NCBI RefSeq assembly: GCF_900156505.1 | Contig: NZ_FTPR01000001.1 | Location: 1,736,001-1,800,000 of the forward strand | Source: Yoonia rosea | GTDB lineage: Bacteria > Pseudomonadota > Alphaproteobacteria > Rhodobacterales > Rhodobacteraceae | Length of the DNA: 64,000 nucleotides | Direction: 5' to 3' | In this document: positions 9,110 to 16,605 of the stretch, in pieces | How positions within the stretch are numbered: position 1 is the first letter of the stretch | Layout of the letters: each line of letters begins with the position of its first letter | Notes under the pieces: generated by a model | Databases searched by the model: none | The model's input: the letters and a program-made list of their open reading frames with translations, nothing else | What the model was told of the DNA's origin: nothing | Position numbers and translations under genes: made by a program

Positions 9110-9630
9110 GGCATTCAGTCCCTGCAGGCTTGCACTTCAGCCAAGGATTACCACGTGCCCGCTGACAACGGCAATCATCACGATCAACGCGTATCATTTG
9201 CGATCTTGATCTCAGGAAATGATGCCCGTGGCCGGCGCCAACCCATGGCTTTTCGTTTCTTTGTGCGTCCAACCCTGCGCGCAATGCATAGGCTCTCAAC
9301 GTCATTCATGAAAACCGCCGCAGTTGGCAAACACTGCGACGGGTCCGGGCTCTGGCTGGTGAAGCGGGATGATGGCGGGGTGCAATGTGTCAGCGCTTGG
9401 AGACAGCTGATCCGCGACGCCGGTCCATATCGGGGCTGGTGTAGACGGGATCTTGGCCTGTTTGCGAAAACGTTGGGCGGATACTGCGAGGTTGCATTGT
9501 ATCTTGGCGGCTTTGAATGCGCGCCGCGTCGTCATTTGCAAGACGCCACCGTTTGCGTGAGCTCCTGTGGCCTGACCTTTTCAGACCTAAGTCGGTATTC
9601 CGTAGGGAAAATATGGATTAGCTTGACCCG
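9110..9630. other. 521-nt interval without an intact gene
   Basis: Lies between the aldehyde dehydrogenase start (leftward) and the histidine kinase start (rightward). Its middle third carries the decayed integrase-like sequence listed separately. The rest shows no coding signal that I can defend, although the promoters of both flanking genes must lie here. Confidence 0.6.
9284..9545 (+). pseudogene. Decayed N-terminal fragment of a tyrosine integrase (P4-type, DUF4102 region)
   Basis: From the ATG at 9284 the reading MHRLSTSFMKTAAVGKHCDG, continuing SGLWLVKRDDGGVQ, closely resembles the arm-binding N-terminus of alphaproteobacterial phage/island integrases (LT..FVKT...GKHCDG.GLWL.KR.DGG.QWV). 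After Q34 the family pattern continues only in another frame: from 9388 it reads QRLETADPRRRSISGLV, comparable to the usual RLTIHGRRREMGLG, and then stops at a TAG. The catalytic domain is absent. I read this as a frameshifted relic. The family match is from memory, not from a search. Confidence 0.5.
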
Positions 9631-11031
9631 ATGAAGAATCTTCGACCTCCGAGGCGCTGGCATAGCTTGACGCTGCCCGGCCAGTTTCTGTTAGCTGGTG
9701 CGGCTGTGATGGTTGTGGCAACGATTGCCGTGGAATTCTGGGTGTCGAAACGTATCGAAGATGCGGTTGTCAATAATTCGGCGTTCTCTGCGGCGCTGCT
9801 GATGGAAAACTTCATCTCGCCGCTCAGTCAGGAATTGGCTGACACCGATACCCTGTCGCAGCCCGCGCGGCAGGCCTTGGCCGAAGTGTTTAACGGGACG
9901 CCCATCGGTGAACGCGTTGTGTCCTACAAAATCTGGTCAACGGACGGGCTGGTGATCCACGCATCTGACCCGTCAATCATCGGGCAGGAATTCGAACCTT
10001 CCGAGGATTTCCTGCGCGCCGCATCGGGCTATGTCTCGGCCTCATTCGAGGATTTCGATGACATCGAGGATGCGACCGAGGCTGCTCTTGGTGTTCCCTT
10101 GTTGGAGGTCTACAGCCCGATCCGCCAGCTATGGAGCGGTGAAATAATCGGTGTCGCCGAATTCTACGAGGATGCCACAATCCTGCGGGAAGACATCCTG
10201 AGCGCACATCGCACCAGTTGGCTGGTTGTCGGTGGGGCCTTTCTGGCCAGCGGTGTGTTGTTGTTTGGCATTGTTCAGGCCGGGGGTCGCACCATTCGCC
10301 AACAGCAATCAGAACTGCGCCGGCAATTGGACAAGACACAGACAGTATCGACCCAAAACGCGGACCTGCGCCGGAAAGTGATCAAGGCGTCTACCAATGC
10401 CACGGCGCAGACAGAACGGGCGATCCGGCGCATCGGATCCGACCTGCATGACGGGCCGGCGCAGTATCTGTCCTTGGCGTCCTTACGCCTTGATAACGCG
10501 TTGAATGGCCAGCAGGGACCATCTGGCGATTCCGCACTGGTGCGCGAATCTCTGGACAAGGCCCTAGATGAATTGCGGATCATCTCGCGCGGGTTGGCGC
10601 TGCCCGACCTTGATAACCTTGATGTGCAGGCGCTGATCAATCGCGCGGTGAACGACCACATGCGCCAGACCGACCTGGAGATTGAGGTGCAGGCGCAGGG
10701 GGTGAGTGAGATTACGCTCAACTATGCCCAAAAGCTTTGTGTTTTCCGCTTCTTGCAAGAGACGCTGTCGAATGTACGCCGTCATGCAAAGGTTGATGAG
10801 GCGACCGTTTCCGTGCGCACGGACCCACAGTTCTTTTATGTCTCTGTGGTCGATCTCGGCACAGGATTTGAAACCACTGCGCCCCGCAATGTCCGCGATG
10901 ATGGCGGACAGGGCCTTTTTGGCCTCATAAACCGCGCAGAGAGCATTGGCGGGCAGTTGGACATAACATCGACAACCGCACGTGGAACGACCCTTACACT
11001 TACTCTGCCAATTGAAGAGGCAAACCTATGA
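9631..11031 (+). CDS. Membrane sensor histidine kinase (NarX/DegS-type, HisKA_3)
   Basis: Sensor kinase of 466 residues. Membrane segments at about 18-37 and 197-216 enclose a 160-residue periplasmic sensor region rich in acidic residues (FEDFDDIEDATE near 140). After the second helix comes a coiled coil (220-265), then the HisKA_3 phosphoacceptor box RRIGSDLHDGPAQ with His273, and a C-terminal HATPase_c domain with GGQGLFGLINRAE and GTTLTLTLP. The stop overlaps the ATG of the response regulator by 4 nt, so they form one two-component system. The signal is unknown. No convincing ribosome-binding site precedes the 9631 ATG. Confidence 0.9.
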   Translation: MKNLRPPRRWHSLTLPGQFLLAGAAVMVVATIAVEFWVSKRIEDAVVNNSAFSAALLMENFISPLSQELADTDTLSQPARQALAEVFNGTPIGERVVSYKIWSTDGLVIHASDPSIIGQEFEPSEDFLRAASGYVSASFEDFDDIEDATEAALGVPLLEVYSPIRQLWSGEIIGVAEFYEDATILREDILSAHRTSWLVVGGAFLASGVLLFGIVQAGGRTIRQQQSELRRQLDKTQTVSTQNADLRRKVIKASTNATAQTERAIRRIGSDLHDGPAQYLSLASLRLDNALNGQQGPSGDSALVRESLDKALDELRIISRGLALPDLDNLDVQALINRAVNDHMRQTDLEIEVQAQGVSEITLNYAQKLCVFRFLQETLSNVRRHAKVDEATVSVRTDPQFFYVSVVDLGTGFETTAPRNVRDDGGQGLFGLINRAESIGGQLDITSTTARGTTLTLTLPIEEANL

Positions 11032-11672
11032 CTATTCGTATTATTCTTGCCGATGATCATCCCATTTTTCGCGATGGGCTTGTCCATAGTATCGAAGAAA
11101 CCGGAGAGTTCGAGGTCGTTGGTGTGGGTGGGTCCGCCGATGAGGCAGTCGCGCTCGCGTTTCAGCACAAGCCCGATATTGCCTTGCTGGATTTATCGAT
11201 GCCCGGCAACGGGATAAATGCCGCCAAGCAGATCCGCGATGGGGACACAGCCGGCGCAATCGCCATGCTGACCGTGTCCGAGGATAGCGAGGATGTGACA
11301 GCGGCAATCGGTGCAGGGGCATCGGGATATCTGCTCAAGGGGGTTTCTGCCCATGAATTGCGGGAAGTCCTGACCAAGCTGGCCGCAGGTGAGGCCCATG
11401 TCTCCCCGGGTTTGGCGGCACAAATGCTGCGGGTCATGCAAACCCGCAAGACGGAAGAGCCCCAACCAATTGACGATCTGACGAAGCGCGAAGAGGATAT
11501 TCTGAAGGGTGTCGCTGCGGGCAAAAGCAACAAGGAAATCGGCCTGGACCTGAAAATTCAGGAAAAGACCGTGAAACACTATATGACAATTATTCTGAGC
11601 AAATTGCAGGCGCGCAACCGTGTCGAGGCCGCGTTGATTGCCCAGAAGGCATGGGGCCGCAAACACAGCTAA
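11028..11672 (+). CDS. NarL/FixJ-family response regulator
   Basis: DNA-binding response regulator, 214 residues. Receiver domain (1-120) with the acidic pair DD at 9-10, phosphoacceptor Asp55 in IALLDLSMPG and the conserved Lys in SGYLLKGVS. The C-terminal LuxR-type helix-turn-helix starts with LTKREEDILKGVAAGKSNKE and includes the recognition segment KTVKHYMTIILSKL. Coupled to the sensor kinase upstream (ATGA overlap). Its 3' end overlaps the convergent poly-aspartate gene by 4 nt. Targets are unknown; the exported-protein/polyphosphate locus next door is the obvious candidate. Confidence 0.92.
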   Translation: MTIRIILADDHPIFRDGLVHSIEETGEFEVVGVGGSADEAVALAFQHKPDIALLDLSMPGNGINAAKQIRDGDTAGAIAMLTVSEDSEDVTAAIGAGASGYLLKGVSAHELREVLTKLAAGEAHVSPGLAAQMLRVMQTRKTEEPQPIDDLTKREEDILKGVAAGKSNKEIGLDLKIQEKTVKHYMTIILSKLQARNRVEAALIAQKAWGRKHS

Positions 11673-12223
11673 AGGCCAGCGGCCTCGCGCATGCGGTCAA
11701 GATCAGCAAAGGTGGCGGCCCGGTCGGTGACGGTCCGTCCTGCGGGGTCGATCAGGATATAGCGGCCGTCGCGGATTTTCTCGTCCCAGCCGTTCGGGTA
11801 CCGCAAATAGAGATTTTCGGGACGATTGCGGCTTTGGTCTGAAGGGCGCTCAGTTGTAGCGCTGGGCGTGTTTGCGTCGGGATTGTCGTCGTCGCGGCCA
11901 TCCGCGTCGTTGCTATCGTCATAATCATCGTCTTCGTCGCCGTCATCATCATCATCGTCATCGTCATCGTCGTCGTCATCGTCGTCATCGTCATCACCGT
12001 CATCGTCGTCGTCATCATCATCATCGTCGTCGTCATCATCATCGTCGTCGTCATCATCATCGTCGTCGTCATCATCGTCATCATCATCATCATCGTCGTC
12101 GTCGCTGTCCGCACGCGCAGTGCCAACGCCAAAAAACCAGTTTCCGTCCTGATCGTATGATCCGGTGATGGGAAACGGGATCAAAAGAAATGCTGCTAGC
12201 AGCAGCTTGATCAGTTTGCTCAT
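11669..12223 (-). CDS. Exported or membrane-anchored poly-aspartate protein
   Basis: 184 residues from MSKLIKLLLAAFLLIPFPIT, a hydrophobic signal or anchor segment. The start at 12223 is preferred because the 44-codon upstream extension lacks this pattern. Residues 41-94 are 53 Asp and a single Gly, encoded by a mix of GAT and GAC triplets. A looser acidic stretch (GDEDDDYDDSNDADGRDDD) follows. The last 50 residues look like a small folded domain (LYLRYPNGWDEKIRDGRYIL, then DPAGRTVTDRAATFADLDRM). No function is known to me. Such a tract should bind Ca2+ or other cations strongly. It lies upstream-convergent to the response regulator and next to the exported protein and polyphosphate polymerase. 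Confidence 0.8.
   Translation of the reverse strand: MSKLIKLLLAAFLLIPFPITGSYDQDGNWFFGVGTARADSDDDDDDDDDDDDDDDDDDDDDDDDDDDDDDDDDDDGDDDDDDDDDDDDDDDDDDGDEDDDYDDSNDADGRDDDNPDANTPSATTERPSDQSRNRPENLYLRYPNGWDEKIRDGRYILIDPAGRTVTDRAATFADLDRMREAAGL
11942..12103. repeat. Imperfect GAY trinucleotide repeat (54 codons)
   Basis: 162 nt made of GAC and GAT triplets on the minus strand with one GGT interruption. The two synonymous codons are mixed rather than uniform, so the tract is not a fresh slippage microsatellite and the Asp sequence appears to be maintained. Length variation between strains would still be expected. Confidence 0.95.
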
Positions 12224-12383
12224 GTCAAACGTCCAGCCAGTGTGTTCATCTTTCGACGGAAAGTATCGCAAGCTTAGCACCATTTCACATGGCGGGCATT
12301 GGACGAAGGTCTGACGTGAAACACCCACTGCACTAATTTTGCGCAGCGGGGTCATTTTAGTCTCAGATCTCGGGGGTGTCGGG

Positions 12384-12929
12384 CTAGCGTGATGTTGTCA
12401 GGAAACCCGCGGGGACCTCTCGGAAGTTGGTTCCAGAGAAGTCGATTGAGCGGTACACACCATCCGTGATGTAAACAAGATTGATCGCCTGTGCGCCGCT
12501 GTTTTTCTGCCGGACCAGAACAAACCCATGCGTCGCCTGCGAGGCTGCTTGCAAGAAGCTGCGCGGGTCAAACCCTGCCGGATTTGTACTGACCGGGACA
12601 GGCAACCGCCCTAGTCGGTTCAGCCAATATGTCGCCACATCCAGATGGCGCGTTGTCAGTGGCTGCATAGAATCATAGGACCGTGACCGCTGCTCTGCGT
12701 TTATCACGAAGGTTGCATTGCCATTGGATGTGTTCACGCGGCAACCCGAAATCTCGTCCGTGCGAAATCCGTTGCGCCCGTCGTTGGACGCAATGACACA
12801 ATTTGTCGTTTCGGCCTGCGCCGCAGATCCGGCAGTGGTGAGGACCACCAACAGAGCCATCAGGATTGGCCCGCATTTGCGAAATGCAGGTGCAAACAAA
12901 CGGGTTAGGTTTTGATAAAAATGGGTCAT
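12384..12929 (-). CDS. Exported protein of unknown function
   Basis: 181 residues from MTHFYQNLTRLF, preceded by an AGGAAAGAGAAA ribosome-binding site. A long signal peptide with hydrophobic core PILMALLVVLTTAGSAAQA is followed by a predicted cleavage before ETTNC. The mature part has two early cysteines (CVIASNDGRNGF and ISGCRVNTSNG), which may form a disulfide, and ends with LVYITDGVYRSIDFSGTNF. I do not recognise the family. It is co-oriented with, and 34 nt downstream of, the VTC-domain gene, so it is probably the third gene of that operon. Confidence 0.75.
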   Translation of the reverse strand: MTHFYQNLTRLFAPAFRKCGPILMALLVVLTTAGSAAQAETTNCVIASNDGRNGFRTDEISGCRVNTSNGNATFVINAEQRSRSYDSMQPLTTRHLDVATYWLNRLGRLPVPVSTNPAGFDPRSFLQAASQATHGFVLVRQKNSGAQAINLVYITDGVYRSIDFSGTNFREVPAGFLTTSR

Positions 12930-12963
12930 TTTCTCTTTCCTTTCAGTAGGAAAATGGTCGGAT

Positions 12964-13821
12964 TCATGCGGCAATGGTATGGGGGCCGAAAGATCGACCG
13001 CGCACGTCGGTGCAAAGCTGCGCCCAATTGCCAATTTGCGGCGTCGGTACGGTCAGCCCCAGTTTGCGCAAGGTGGGCAAGAACCGGTTGTAGCGCGTCA
13101 CCTGACCGGTCGCGGCCATCCCGATGCAATACTTCGAACACCGCTTCGTGGGGCGTTCCCCCTTGGTGCGCAGCAGGCGGTCGGCCAACCCGCGGCCATT
13201 CGCGGATTTGGTCTCGACGATGAACACGCCGGTGCCTGACCCGAAGGTCCGGTTCTGCGATTGAAAACACAGGTCGGTATCGATCGTCATCCGCTCCCCC
13301 CCGGCACGCGCCACGAGGGTCATGCGTTGATAGCGCACATCGAGTGCGGGGCGCAGGGCGTAGTCAAACGCCTTGTCATACTGGCGGCCATAGGTGTCCT
13401 GCGCAAAGGCGGCGGCATCCGGCGTGAGCTGTGCCAATTGCGCCAGATCATAGGGCATTCGGTACTTTTCCGTCATGCCGCGTTGGCCTTTGACCTTCAC
13501 CTCCAGAAAGCACAAGCCCGCATCCACATAGTTGCGCACACGCACTTTGAACCCACGGCGCTTGCCTTGATGATGCTCATAATAGGCACTGCGTTCGGCA
13601 TCATCAAAATATCGCGTATCATAGGTAAATGCGCGTTGTTGCTTGATTTCGAGGATATCAAACGCCTCGCTGAGATCAGGAACAAGCGACAACAGATCAT
13701 CGCTTTGCACGACGTATTTGTTGTCGATGCGCGCCATCATCTCGGCCTTTGCGTTCAGGTCTTCGAGTGAGACGGGAGAGAAGGAAGCAGTGAATTGGTC
13801 AATATTGGACAGGTCGTTCAT
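12964..13821 (-). CDS. VTC-domain polyphosphate polymerase family protein
   Basis: 285 residues with the VTC fold (triphosphate tunnel metalloenzyme type). Basic and acidic tunnel residues are visible in EMMARIDNKYVVQ (about 28-40), DTRYFDD, GFKVRVRNYVDAGLCFLEVKVKG (start about 95) and the late VETKSANGRG motif. The yeast homologue Vtc4 makes polyphosphate from ATP, and bacterial members are often paired with DUF4956 membrane proteins. That pairing is present here: the ATG overlaps the stop of the DUF4956 gene by 4 nt. No membrane segment is seen, so it is probably a cytoplasmic partner of that protein. Catalytic activity is inferred. Confidence 0.85.
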   Translation of the reverse strand: MNDLSNIDQFTASFSPVSLEDLNAKAEMMARIDNKYVVQSDDLLSLVPDLSEAFDILEIKQQRAFTYDTRYFDDAERSAYYEHHQGKRRGFKVRVRNYVDAGLCFLEVKVKGQRGMTEKYRMPYDLAQLAQLTPDAAAFAQDTYGRQYDKAFDYALRPALDVRYQRMTLVARAGGERMTIDTDLCFQSQNRTFGSGTGVFIVETKSANGRGLADRLLRTKGERPTKRCSKYCIGMAATGQVTRYNRFLPTLRKLGLTVPTPQIGNWAQLCTDVRGRSFGPHTIAA

Positions 13822-14405
13822 TTGGTCGTTCCTTCGGTACGGTAAAAGACATTGAGACGGGCGAGGTCATTGACGTAGTTCAGTTCGATGACCTGAAAGT
13901 TCATCACTTCAACGCCAAGGCGCTTGGACAGATCAGCGCGCATCTGGACTGGATCGGCCAGCATATGGGCCTCAATCCGATCCAGGGTGAGCTTGGCGCT
14001 GTCGGCGGATTCCAGAATGTTCGGATGGTCCAAAAGCCACGCGGCAACCAGCACAAAAGCCACGATCATCGCAACAAGACCCAGTCCCGTTCCAAGCACC
14101 GAACAGATCACGGCAATCGCGATGGAGCCAAAGAAATAGCTAATCTCGATCTTGGATATTGTCTCTGAGCGCAGGCTAAACAACGCGAGAATGGCAAACA
14201 GACCAAAGCCTGCCGCGATGCTGAACTCGACACTGGACAGGATCGTCAGGACCGAGAACGCGAAGATGTTGAACATCGCCGCCGTTGTCGCCAGTTCTTT
14301 GTCGCGGTAACGGCGATAAAACATCCCGAACATAAGACAGAGCATAGCTGTCGCGTTGATTGCAAACCTGATGGCAAGCTCGATTAACGGGTCAGTGGGG
14401 GTCAT
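13818..14405 (-). CDS. DUF4956 membrane protein
   Basis: 195 residues from MTPTDPLIELAIRFAINATA. The start at 14405 follows AAGGACTGCTAC, a good ribosome-binding site. Four to five membrane helices occupy residues 12-130, with the family motif region GLFAILALFSLRSETISKIEISYFFG split around residue 85. A C-terminal cytoplasmic domain of about 65 residues begins with VEVMNFQVIELNYVNDLARL. Members of this family are regularly found beside VTC-domain polyphosphate polymerases and are thought to form the membrane half of the complex. First gene of a likely operon DUF4956-VTC-exported protein. Confidence 0.85.
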   Translation of the reverse strand: MTPTDPLIELAIRFAINATAMLCLMFGMFYRRYRDKELATTAAMFNIFAFSVLTILSSVEFSIAAGFGLFAILALFSLRSETISKIEISYFFGSIAIAVICSVLGTGLGLVAMIVAFVLVAAWLLDHPNILESADSAKLTLDRIEAHMLADPVQMRADLSKRLGVEVMNFQVIELNYVNDLARLNVFYRTEGTTK

Positions 14406-14935
14406 GTAGCAGTCCTTTGCGCTCAACAGCCCGTCTTGGGCCGCGTCATATTCCTGTTACAAAACTGTCATGTCCAAGGGAGGCAGGGCACTGTCAGACG
14501 TCCGGTCGAAATTCAGACCTTAGGCCGAATACGCTTCCGACCGTTTGACGATGAGCCGCGGTACAAAGTGGCCATACCGACACGCCAATAGCGCTTTTGC
14601 GCGAAACAGATCATGCCCTTGGTTGCATGAAAGGCAGCTTGGTCCACCTCGGTTGCATCCATGCGGCGCGCTGCGAAAGATCAGTGCGAGATCCTGCGCA
14701 GTTGACCAGTTTGCACGACCAGAGCCGCGCCGCGACTTTCGCGAAGCGGTCTTTTGGGGCGGCTCACAACAGCTTCCGCAACGCTGACATCCGTGGCGCT
14801 GCAGACGCCGTGCATTTTGCGGCGATCTCAAGGGACGCTTATCCGAAACGGTGAAAGAGCGGCCAAGATTACTTGGCCGCTCTCGTTTGATTGACTTCTC
14901 GAATGGCAGGCGCCGCGAAACGGATCAGGTGCGGG
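14406..14935. other. 530-nt interval without a convincing gene; possible dispersed-repeat remnant
   Basis: The left part must hold the DUF4956 promoter. From about 14640 to 14850 the plus strand can be read as a short protein (HDQSRAATFAKRSFGAAHNS, then RNADIRGAADAVHFA) that has the look of intergenic repeat sequence I associate with marine Rhodobacteraceae. There is no good ribosome-binding site and no family match. The right end carries a terminator-like hairpin belonging to the MBL gene. Confidence 0.4.
14856..14883 (-). terminator. Intrinsic terminator-like hairpin downstream of the MBL-fold gene
   Basis: Perfect 12-bp stem (AGAGCGGCCAAG and complement) with a 4-nt loop, about 50 nt past the stop of the leftward MBL gene. 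The following T-run on the minus strand is short (CTCTTTC), so termination may be incomplete. Confidence 0.6.
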
Positions 14936-15832
14936 TCAACCCCATTGCATCTCGCCGGTCAGAACCTTGGCGCCGACATTCAAGGCCACGTCCATTCCCA
15001 GATCGGGATAGCGGGCGGTCATTGCTGCGATCAAGGCTTCCGAACCCTCTGCCTCGGCGAGCTCTTCCTCAATGGCCAAAAGATAACCTTTCGTGAACTC
15101 TACCGCATCGAGACCCATCGGCGCATCCAGCGTCATGTGACCGGGCACGACAACCAGCGGATTGCGGGCGATGATCGCGTCAAGATTGGCGATCCATGCG
15201 GCGCGCTGTTCCTGGGTCGGGGTGTCTGCGGTCCAGACATGCGTGCCGGAAAAGACCATCACGCCGCCGAACACGGCCTTCAGATCCTCGACCCACAGAT
15301 AGCGGCGGTTGGCCAGCCCCTCGGCTGCGACGATTTCGATGACGCGGCCGTCTACCGTCAGGGTGGTGCCGTCATCGGCTTGGGGAATGATCACCTCTGC
15401 CACCGTCGCGGGGCCGTTCTCGCCCAGTTGCGGCCCCCATGTTTCGACTTTTTTCGCCACGTTGGCATTGATCGCCGCGACGGTTTCGCTGGCTGCGATG
15501 ACGCGGGCCTCGGGGAAGGTTTCGACAATCGGGCGCAGGCTGAAGTAGAAATCAGGGTCGCTCTGGCTGATATAGATCGTGGTCAGGGTCTTGCCTGTCG
15601 CCTTGATCTTTTCGGCCAATATGCGGCCATCGGAGAGTGTGAAGCCGCCGTCAATCAGCACGGCCTCGGTTTCGCCCTCGATCAGAACGGGCGCGCGGAA
15701 AAAGCCGTTCTCGCCCGCGGGAAAATAGGTCCAGGTCAAGCCCTCCGCATCCGCAAACGAGACGCCGGGTGCGATCAGGGCGGCTGCGCCCGCTGCGGTG
15801 GATAGTTTCAGAAGATCTCTGCGGTTCATCAT
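14936..15832 (-). CDS. Tat-signal MBL-fold protein lacking the zinc-binding histidine motif
   Basis: 298 residues from MMNRRDLLKLSTAAG, a twin-arginine export signal cleaved near SFA-DAEG, so it is periplasmic. The body follows the metallo-beta-lactamase fold (EAVLIDGGFTLSDGR, TIYISQSDPDFYFS, ADDGTTLTVDGR, VVVPGHM). Where active enzymes carry HxHxDH this protein has Gln90, Asp92, Asp94 and Phe95, so the first metal site is missing; one late His (PGHM) remains. It may be a catalytically altered or binding member. The DsbA-like gene lies 23 nt upstream on the same strand, and a divergent LysR regulator probably controls both. Confidence 0.85.
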   Translation of the reverse strand: MMNRRDLLKLSTAAGAAALIAPGVSFADAEGLTWTYFPAGENGFFRAPVLIEGETEAVLIDGGFTLSDGRILAEKIKATGKTLTTIYISQSDPDFYFSLRPIVETFPEARVIAASETVAAINANVAKKVETWGPQLGENGPATVAEVIIPQADDGTTLTVDGRVIEIVAAEGLANRRYLWVEDLKAVFGGVMVFSGTHVWTADTPTQEQRAAWIANLDAIIARNPLVVVPGHMTLDAPMGLDAVEFTKGYLLAIEEELAEAEGSEALIAAMTARYPDLGMDVALNVGAKVLTGEMQWG

Positions 15833-15855
15833 TTTGTCCTTTTGACAGGGTAGGA

Positions 15856-16509
15856 TCACGCGCGCCCGAGGGCGGCCAGTATTGCGTCAGGTCCGGAATA
15901 GATCGCGCTGGCATCCAGCCCGAACTGTCTGCCGTTGACATCGGCAATCAGGGCGGGAACGCCTTGTACGTTTTGGGCCGCCATCAGATCGCGCGCCTGT
16001 GCGGTGCGTGCGCGCACCAGATCCGCGAGGGCGGTATCGGGCGCCAGAACACGCGCTGCCGCCGCGGCATGGCCAAGGTCCGTCAGCAGATTTGCGACAA
16101 TCGCGGGGGAGGTCACATCCTTGCCGTCAACATAGCGCGCCGCCTGAATGGCAGCGAGGGCCTCGATCACCCGAGCGGGCGGCGCGGCAGGGGGTGTATC
16201 GGCCACGGCCGCTAGGGCCAGCGTCGCCACGGTGGAATCCAAAAACGCATCGTCGGCACCCAGAACATCGCGGCGATAGGCTTCGCTGAACTGCCGGCCG
16301 CTCAGCGCGGCAATGCGCTGGTCATTCGCCCAAGCCTGCGCGGCAAAGCTTTTCATCGGCCGCGCGCCATTGCCTGCGAACAGGCCGGTGGCCCGTGGTT
16401 GCAGGTCGATATCGGGGTGGTTCGCAAGCGTGGCGATGGTTTCCGAAGCGCCGTAGCACCAACCACAGAGCGGATCGAAAAGGTAATGTAGTGTCACTGT
16501 TTGTGTCAT
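15856..16509 (-). CDS. DsbA-family thioredoxin-fold protein
   Basis: 217 residues with a CGWC redox motif at about residues 15-18 (HYLFDPLCGWCYGASE) and the cis-Pro loop NVQGVPALI near residue 180. The helical insertion between them is typical of the DsbA/FrnE group. There is no signal peptide, so the protein is cytoplasmic, like FrnE and 2-hydroxychromene-2-carboxylate isomerase relatives. First gene of the pair with the MBL-fold protein and divergent from the LysR gene (96 nt between starts). The substrate is unknown. Confidence 0.85.
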   Translation of the reverse strand: MTQTVTLHYLFDPLCGWCYGASETIATLANHPDIDLQPRATGLFAGNGARPMKSFAAQAWANDQRIAALSGRQFSEAYRRDVLGADDAFLDSTVATLALAAVADTPPAAPPARVIEALAAIQAARYVDGKDVTSPAIVANLLTDLGHAAAAARVLAPDTALADLVRARTAQARDLMAAQNVQGVPALIADVNGRQFGLDASAIYSGPDAILAALGRA

Positions 16510-16605
16510 GATCTGTCTCCTTGGGGAGGCACATAGGCGCTTTCATTGCCCCTGATAAGACAAACTATTTTGACAGACCGTATGCCAAAAGCTAACACTC
16601 AAGGC

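Noticed and set aside
11942..12103. Repeat tract considered as a CRISPR array
   Set aside because: It is a continuous trinucleotide repeat inside a coding frame, with no repeat-spacer pattern.
11872..12168. Plus-strand reading rich in His and Arg across the poly-Asp tract, and a Met/Thr-rich minus-strand frame
   Set aside because: Both are frame shadows of the GAY repeat; neither has a ribosome-binding site or flanking conserved sequence.
14891..15805. Long plus-strand reading of 304 codons
   Set aside because: Antisense to the Tat-signal MBL-fold gene, which has clear motifs; typical of GC-rich codon shadowing.
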